This document shows positions 60,281-64,000 of a DNA stretch of 64,000 nucleotides, in pieces (position 1 is the first letter of the stretch; each line of letters opens with the position of its first letter). The DNA lies in assembly GCA_964385405.1 (NCBI GenBank), contig CAYLOT010000012.1, forward strand, positions 1 through 64,000, in the 5' to 3' direction. Below the pieces are notes generated by a model. The model was not told where the DNA came from and searched no databases. It saw only the letters and a list, made by a program, of their open reading frames with translations. The translations under genes and the position numbers were made by a program. The stretch comes from CAIZGX01 sp964385405. Lineage in GTDB: Bacteria > Bacteroidota > Bacteroidia > Flavobacteriales_D > Sanyastnellaceae.

Positions 60281-61168
60281 TTAACTCGAACTATGAATTT
60301 TCCACAAACGAACGGTACCGTCATCACTCGCTGAAAGAAGTAATCCATTCTTCATAAAATGCAAGGCATTCACACTTCGCGCATGACTACCCGCACACAA
60401 GAAATCAAGTGTTACTGCGTCCCAAACTTTAATCTCTTTGTCACGACTTCCCGAAACAAAGACATGGCAATTTGGATGAAAAGCAATGGCGTATACATTC
60501 CCCTTATGAGCGGAGAAGTTTACAACGGGGGCATATTTTTTTTTTGAATTCCAAAAGGAAATTTCACCGTCGCGTCCGCCTGTTATGAGCACATTCTTTT
60601 TTGGATGAAAAGCACATGAAGTAACACCCAAATCATTGACTTTTCTCTTTTCAATTGAATTAAAGAAAATCGGATCTACGACTTCGATTTCACCATTGGC
60701 AAAAGGAAAGGCCAATTCCGATTCATGATCACTCACTGCAAATCGACGAATTTTTGCGTCTGATAGAGGAATTGTTCTGCAATAAGTAGCGTCAGATCTG
60801 TTCCATTCTATAACATTGCCGTCACCACCAACACTTAAGATTCTTTCCTGTACAATTTTAATATCGAACACACCACCTGGGTGAACCTTATAGTTTTTTA
60901 TTTCCTTTTTATTCTGAATATCAACCACACTCAACGTGTTCTGCTGACATCCAATCCACAAAAAACAAGTCGTTTCATCGTAAAGTAACGAAAACACAGC
61001 ACTTGTAGTTTTAATCTGAATCTCTGAGGCGGCGCCATACTCCGTATTCCATTCGGTAATAGCCCCGTTCGCTGCTGCTGTAAAAAAAGAGTCCGAGTGT
61101 GTGCCATCTGTAATTGCATACAGCGGCGTTTTCATATCCCCGAATGAATCAAGCAGCTCCAACTTCAT
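60281..61168 (-). CDS. WD40-repeat protein
   Basis: 295 residues, no signal peptide, made of about seven WD40 blades; clearest are FSAHKGNVYAIAFHPNCHVFVSGSRDKEIKVWD and SVNALHFMKNGLLLSASDDGTVRLWK near the C-terminus. A cytoplasmic beta-propeller that probably acts as a protein-binding scaffold; no enzyme domain. Its partner is unknown. It lies 41 nt upstream (in genome order) of the GH13 lipoprotein start on the same strand. Confidence 0.88.
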   Translation of the reverse strand: MKLELLDSFGDMKTPLYAITDGTHSDSFFTAAANGAITEWNTEYGAASEIQIKTTSAVFSLLYDETTCFLWIGCQQNTLSVVDIQNKKEIKNYKVHPGGVFDIKIVQERILSVGGDGNVIEWNRSDATYCRTIPLSDAKIRRFAVSDHESELAFPFANGEIEVVDPIFFNSIEKRKVNDLGVTSCAFHPKKNVLITGGRDGEISFWNSKKKYAPVVNFSAHKGNVYAIAFHPNCHVFVSGSRDKEIKVWDAVTLDFLCAGSHARSVNALHFMKNGLLLSASDDGTVRLWKIHSSS

Positions 61169-61182
61169 TGCGCTAATTTAAA

Positions 61183-61208
61183 ATAAAAAAGGGACCGAAG
61201 TCCCTTTT
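61183..61208 (-). terminator. Terminator of the RRM gene (minus strand)
   Basis: Perfect 9-bp stem AAAAGGGAC (61187-61195) / GTCCCTTTT (61200-61208), loop CGAA, followed on the minus strand by TTTTTTATTTT. Confidence 0.85.
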
Positions 61209-61233
61209 AAAATTAAGTCAAAAGCGTATTGAA

Positions 61234-61521
61234 TCAATATCCTTGACGGAATCCACCTTCTCTACGATTAGAGGTGCGTGGACGGTCTTCAGCTTCTTTA
61301 ACGTTGATTTTGCGGCCTTTCATTTCAGCTTGGTCTAAAGCGTCAATTGCGTTGCGTGCTTCAGCATCATCTGACATTTCAACAAACCCAAAACCGCGTG
61401 AACGACCGGTATCACGGTCAGTAATCACTTTAGCAGAAGATACTTCACCGTATTGAGCGAAGATTGCTTGGAGCTCATCGCTCGTTAGACTGTAGTTCAG
61501 TCCAGAAACAAAAATGTTCAT
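61234..61521 (-). CDS. RRM-domain RNA-binding protein
   Basis: 95 residues: a single RNA-recognition motif with RNP-2 IFVSGLNYS and RNP-1 RGFGFVEM, then a basic Arg/Gly tail (RPRTSNRREGGFRQGY). This is the glycine-rich-like Rbp family found in cyanobacteria and Bacteroidota, thought to act on mRNA under cold or other stress. A -7 element far upstream implies an untranslated leader of more than 80 nt, in contrast to the short leaders of most neighbours. Confidence 0.93.
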   Translation of the reverse strand: MNIFVSGLNYSLTSDELQAIFAQYGEVSSAKVITDRDTGRSRGFGFVEMSDDAEARNAIDALDQAEMKGRKINVKEAEDRPRTSNRREGGFRQGY

Positions 61522-61617
61522 AAAAAAAATAAAAATTAATTAATGCTTACCCTTCGCCTAGTTGTATTCTATGAAAAGAATAAAAATCTAGATTCACAAT
61601 AAGCTGTAACAAAGATA
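61522..61617 (-). promoter_or_regulatory. RRM gene promoter and long AT-rich leader
   Basis: Minus-strand TATCTTTG at 61617-61610 (exact consensus). From there to the ATG at 61521 are 88 nt without an ORF, ending in a very A/T-rich stretch (TTAATTAATTTTTATTTTTTTT). Possible post-transcriptional control by the RNA-binding product itself; inference. Confidence 0.5.
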
Positions 61618-61656
61618 GACGAATTTATCACACTTGCAAGAAAAACGACATTTTTC

Positions 61657-62481
61657 TTAGTTTAAGATTTCTAATTCGATTTCATGTCCGGCGTGCGAAC
61701 GAACATTCAATACTTGCTGATTCTCTAAAATCAAGTATTGTCCTATAATACCCTTCAACTTTCCTTCATAAATATTCTCAGGCAGCAACTTAAATGTCTT
61801 GGGATTTACGGGGCGCTCCTCACATGGGAACTGAATCTTCCAAACGTTGTCCTCGTGATCTACGAAATCTTGAAATGCATTGGGAATTTCAAATAACAAA
61901 CTCTCTTTTTCTTCAATCAAACTTGCCCCCAAGTTAACAACCGGCTGAAGCATTCCCTTCCAATTTGATTTATCAGAAACGTGCTGCTTTAACAGAACCT
62001 CGAACTCTCCTGCCAATTGTCGGTATGGCACTCTTGCGAAAACGATCCCCTCACGCGCTCCTTGATCTATCCACCTAGAAAGTAAGTTTCGTTCTGAGGT
62101 AACCCCTACCTTAACACCTGATGTATAAGATAAATAAACAACGTGCGGAATAAGATGATTCACTCGCTCCCACTCCATATCGCCGCGCAATGCAATGCCT
62201 TCATGTGCTTGACACAATTCAGGGTGAATTATACACGGAGAGGCATTTGATGAATCTTGAAATCCGTTCCAACATAACCCTTCACCAAAAGTTTTATTCA
62301 ATTTTTCTCCGTGCAGAACGCATCTAATTTCGCCTGTAGCTCGGATTCGCACCCGCATACCAACGCATTCATTTAAATTAAGCTCTCCCGTTAATTCCAA
62401 ATTACTGTATAGCGGCAGAACATACTGCGCCATACCGTTTTCGGACAACAACGTCCGCATCTTTCTTAAATGAGTCTTCAT
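61657..62481 (-). CDS. DUF2797 family protein
   Basis: About 274 residues from ATG 62481 (MKTHLRKMRTLLSENG); the frame extends to 62547 through a non-homologous-looking Cys/Phe-rich stretch and overlaps the next gene, so I prefer 62481. Hallmarks are IRCVLHGEKLNKTFGEGLCWNGF with paired cysteines, CIIHPELCQAHEG and a GIY-YIG-like VYLSYTSGVKVGVTSERNLLSRWIDQGA, suggesting a nuclease-like domain behind a zinc-finger-like region. Function unknown. Confidence 0.85.
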   Translation of the reverse strand: MKTHLRKMRTLLSENGMAQYVLPLYSNLELTGELNLNECVGMRVRIRATGEIRCVLHGEKLNKTFGEGLCWNGFQDSSNASPCIIHPELCQAHEGIALRGDMEWERVNHLIPHVVYLSYTSGVKVGVTSERNLLSRWIDQGAREGIVFARVPYRQLAGEFEVLLKQHVSDKSNWKGMLQPVVNLGASLIEEKESLLFEIPNAFQDFVDHEDNVWKIQFPCEERPVNPKTFKLLPENIYEGKLKGIIGQYLILENQQVLNVRSHAGHEIELEILN

Positions 62482-62507
62482 AATTTTGAAACAAAGAAAA
62501 AGAATAC

Positions 62508-62515
62508 TATATTCG
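62508..62515 (+). promoter_or_regulatory. -7 promoter element for the T9SS cargo gene
   Basis: TATATTCG, near TAnnTTTG, 20 nt before ATG 62536. Confidence 0.4.
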
Positions 62516-62535
62516 TTTGAACAAATTCTTTCAAT

Positions 62536-63477
62536 ATGAAGAAACAATTACTTTCTCTTTTTGTCTTTAGTACAATACTTTCTGCCTCTGCACAGACCGT
62601 TCTTTTCGAAGATAATTTCGATTCATACACTGTGGGAACAGGCGTTGTTGCTCAAAATTCAGCTTATTGGGCATATTGGAGCGCCGGCACGGCTTCTGAT
62701 GCAACTGTAAGTTCAGACTTTGCAAGCAGTGGAGCCAATAGCGTCAATGTAAGCGGGACTTCCAATGACCTCGTGTTACCAATAGGTCCTTATTCTTCGG
62801 GAAAATATGACGTGAAATTTAAGATGTACCTTCCTGCAGGTGCAGGAGGTTACTTCAATGCGTTGCACACTTGGTCTGGATCTTCTGCAACTTATCAATG
62901 GGCTTGCGATATGTTTTTTGATGGTACAGGTGTTGCCACTTGGACAACAGGCGGAACTCAGGGTGGCGCTGTAACTGTTGGAACTGACACCTGGTTCGAC
63001 GTTCAAATAACCGCAGACATGGACAATGATCTTGGAAGAATTTACTTGAATGGAATTCCAGCCGTTGAATGGCAATGGAGTTTAAATAACGCCAATGGCA
63101 CTGCAGGTTCAAATACACTTGCCGCCGTGAACTTCTATGGTACCAACGCGGCTAATGGGAATGGGGACTACTACATTGACGATGTTCAAGTCATTGAATC
63201 TACCGGTGTTTCTGTTAAACCTTTGACTTCTGAAAAGATTTCTAAAGTTTCTATTTATCCAAATCCAACTAATTCAAACTTCAACATTGAAATTCCAGAG
63301 AATTTTGTTGGTGGTGAGATAAGCATAATAGACTTAACCGGGAAAGTTGTTTTGAAAGATCGTGTCACGCAAAGCTCAATTAAGCGCATTGATGTTTCAA
63401 ACTTGAACGACGGTATTTATTTGATTCGCATGAATAACGGTGCTGTTCAATACACTGACAGGCTGGTAAAAAAGTAA
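62536..63477 (+). CDS. T9SS cargo protein with LamG/concanavalin-like domain
   Basis: 313 residues; signal peptide ends near ASAQ. Residues about 22-225 form a beta-sandwich typical of secreted laminin-G/concanavalin-like domains (LFEDNFDSYTVGTG, YDVKFKMYLPAGAGGYFNALH, IYLNGIPAVEW, GNGDYYIDDVQVIE). The C-terminal 75 residues are a type A T9SS sorting domain (VSIYPNPTNSNFNIE ... NDGIYLIRM ... DRLVKK). Probably a carbohydrate-binding or structural surface protein. Own promoter and terminator. Confidence 0.85.
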   Translation: MKKQLLSLFVFSTILSASAQTVLFEDNFDSYTVGTGVVAQNSAYWAYWSAGTASDATVSSDFASSGANSVNVSGTSNDLVLPIGPYSSGKYDVKFKMYLPAGAGGYFNALHTWSGSSATYQWACDMFFDGTGVATWTTGGTQGGAVTVGTDTWFDVQITADMDNDLGRIYLNGIPAVEWQWSLNNANGTAGSNTLAAVNFYGTNAANGNGDYYIDDVQVIESTGVSVKPLTSEKISKVSIYPNPTNSNFNIEIPENFVGGEISIIDLTGKVVLKDRVTQSSIKRIDVSNLNDGIYLIRMNNGAVQYTDRLVKK

Positions 63478-63496
63478 AAGAAAATTTTCTAAACAG

Positions 63497-63527
63497 AAAG
63501 GAGCCCAGAAATTGGCTCCTTTTTTTA
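63497..63527 (+). terminator. Terminator of the T9SS cargo gene
   Basis: 9-bp stem AAAGGAGCC (63497-63505) / GGCTCCTTT (63514-63522) followed by TTTT and TATTTTT. Confidence 0.85.
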
Positions 63528-63605
63528 TTTTTGGACCAATAGTTGAATAACAATTTCCAAATGTGGATTCTGAAAAGAATTCAGTGTTGAAAAGCAACGT
63601 ATACC

Positions 63606-63613
63606 TAACTTTG
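63606..63613 (+). promoter_or_regulatory. -7 promoter element for the final gene
   Basis: TAACTTTG, exact consensus, 27 nt before ATG 63641. Confidence 0.5.
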
Positions 63614-63640
63614 AATGTCTATTAGAGAGTACCGAAATTT

Positions 63641-64000
63641 ATGAAAGCGAAAACCTTATTCTTCTTGCTTATTTCGATAAGCTTCCTTGCATCAGCTCAA
63701 AATAAAAAAGCCAAGCTCCCATATTCCATCAAAGGAAAAATTGAAGGGCTTCAAAATGTAGATATTTATCTTGCCAATTATTACGGGAATAAACTTTACT
63801 ACAACGACACGTGTCATGTAGATGCTAAGGGCAATTACGAATTTGCAGGAAAACCCTTCAACGAATGTGGGAAATACGCCTTAGTAATGCCTGGGCCTCG
63901 TTATTTCGATTTTATTGCCTCTGATGAGCAGATCGTAATTAACTGTTCTGCTGACGCCGATTTAAGCAAGATTGAAGTTGTTCAATCAAAAGAAAACAAA
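63641..64000 (+). CDS. Exported DUF4369-like protein, 3' truncated by window edge
   Basis: 120 residues are visible and the frame is open at the right edge. Signal peptide MKAKTLFFLLISISFLASAQ, then a beta domain of the DUF4369 pattern: YSIKGKIEGLQNVDIYLANYYGNKLYYNDT, DAKGNYEFAGKP, and YALVMPGPRYFDFI. In Bacteroidota this domain usually sits in front of a periplasmic thioredoxin-like domain, which would lie beyond the window. Own -7 element upstream. Confidence 0.72.
   Translation, partial: MKAKTLFFLLISISFLASAQNKKAKLPYSIKGKIEGLQNVDIYLANYYGNKLYYNDTCHVDAKGNYEFAGKPFNECGKYALVMPGPRYFDFIASDEQIVINCSADADLSKIEVVQSKENK

Noticed and set aside
1..64000. CRISPR arrays, insertion sequences, prophage or integrated element borders
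   Set aside because: No regularly spaced repeats, transposase, integrase or phage structural genes were seen on either strand.

Overview
The window looks like a chromosomal segment of a member of the Bacteroidota, most likely order Flavobacteriales (a Crocinitomicaceae/Cryomorphaceae-like lineage is my guess; no 16S gene is present to test it). The grounds are: type IX secretion (T9SS) C-terminal sorting domains on secreted proteins, a T9SS plug protein and a PorE-like protein, type III glutamine synthetase, Bacteroidota-style -7 promoter elements (TAnnTTTG) with almost no Shine-Dalgarno sequences, and moderate-to-low GC. There is no insertion sequence, prophage, CRISPR array, rRNA or confident tRNA. 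Most genes are housekeeping, with several accessory islands.

Layout. 1-5.3 kb: the 3' end of rpsA, a CHAP amidase gene broken by one in-frame stop, then a tightly overlapping three-gene cassette: an exonuclease/endonuclease/phosphatase (EEP) domain fused to an MbnP-like copper-binding domain, an MbnH-like di-haem peroxidase, and a secreted YHYH protein. 5.3-11.9 kb: DEAD-box helicase, M49 peptidase, P5C dehydrogenase, GNAT acetyltransferase, Fic protein. 11.9-19.3 kb (minus strand): pyrF-prfA-purM, a PorE-like OmpA protein, glutamine synthetase III. 19.5-25.9 kb: a degenerate S9-like hydrolase, tgt, LptF/G permease, SDR, DEAH helicase. 25.9-32.6 kb: tsaD, an ApbE-like lipoprotein, the T9SS plug protein, M28 peptidase, SGNH hydrolase, then a candidate free-standing small RNA. 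32.8-36.5 kb: a divergent pair of a four-module starch-binding-like T9SS cargo and a GH13 amylase. 36.5-38.6 kb: PDZ protein, a glycosyltransferase that appears to start at CTG, tadA. 38.6-44.1 kb: an MksBEF/MukBEF-type condensin operon with a translationally coupled 35-residue ORF between the ATPase and the kleisin-like gene, followed by two small Cys-rich secreted paralogues. 44.2-50.3 kb: a DEAD-box helicase with a long structured leader, yajC, a DUF1573 lipoprotein, a pRiA4b ORF-3-like protein, rpe, coaE, a TPR/CsgG-like lipoprotein. 50.4-56.3 kb: two membrane microprotein ORFs, a small unknown protein, an MFS transporter, prolyl oligopeptidase, ABC-F. 56.3-64 kb: NifU, Mrp, trmB and a thioesterase (one operon), a second GH13 lipoprotein, WD40, RRM, DUF2797, a T9SS cargo protein, and the start of a DUF4369-like protein.

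Themes. Protein export and cell-surface degradation link many genes: T9SS parts (PorE-like, Plug), T9SS cargo (YHYH protein, starch-binding protein, the 62.5-kb protein, possibly the SGNH protein), lipoprotein peptidases and two GH13 enzymes. The best candidates for something undescribed are the EEP-MbnP/MbnH/YHYH cassette, the condensin operon with its embedded microprotein, the candidate small RNA, and a repeated architecture in which the -7 promoter element ends exactly 4 nt before the start codon (seven genes), which predicts leaderless mRNAs and very compact divergent promoters.
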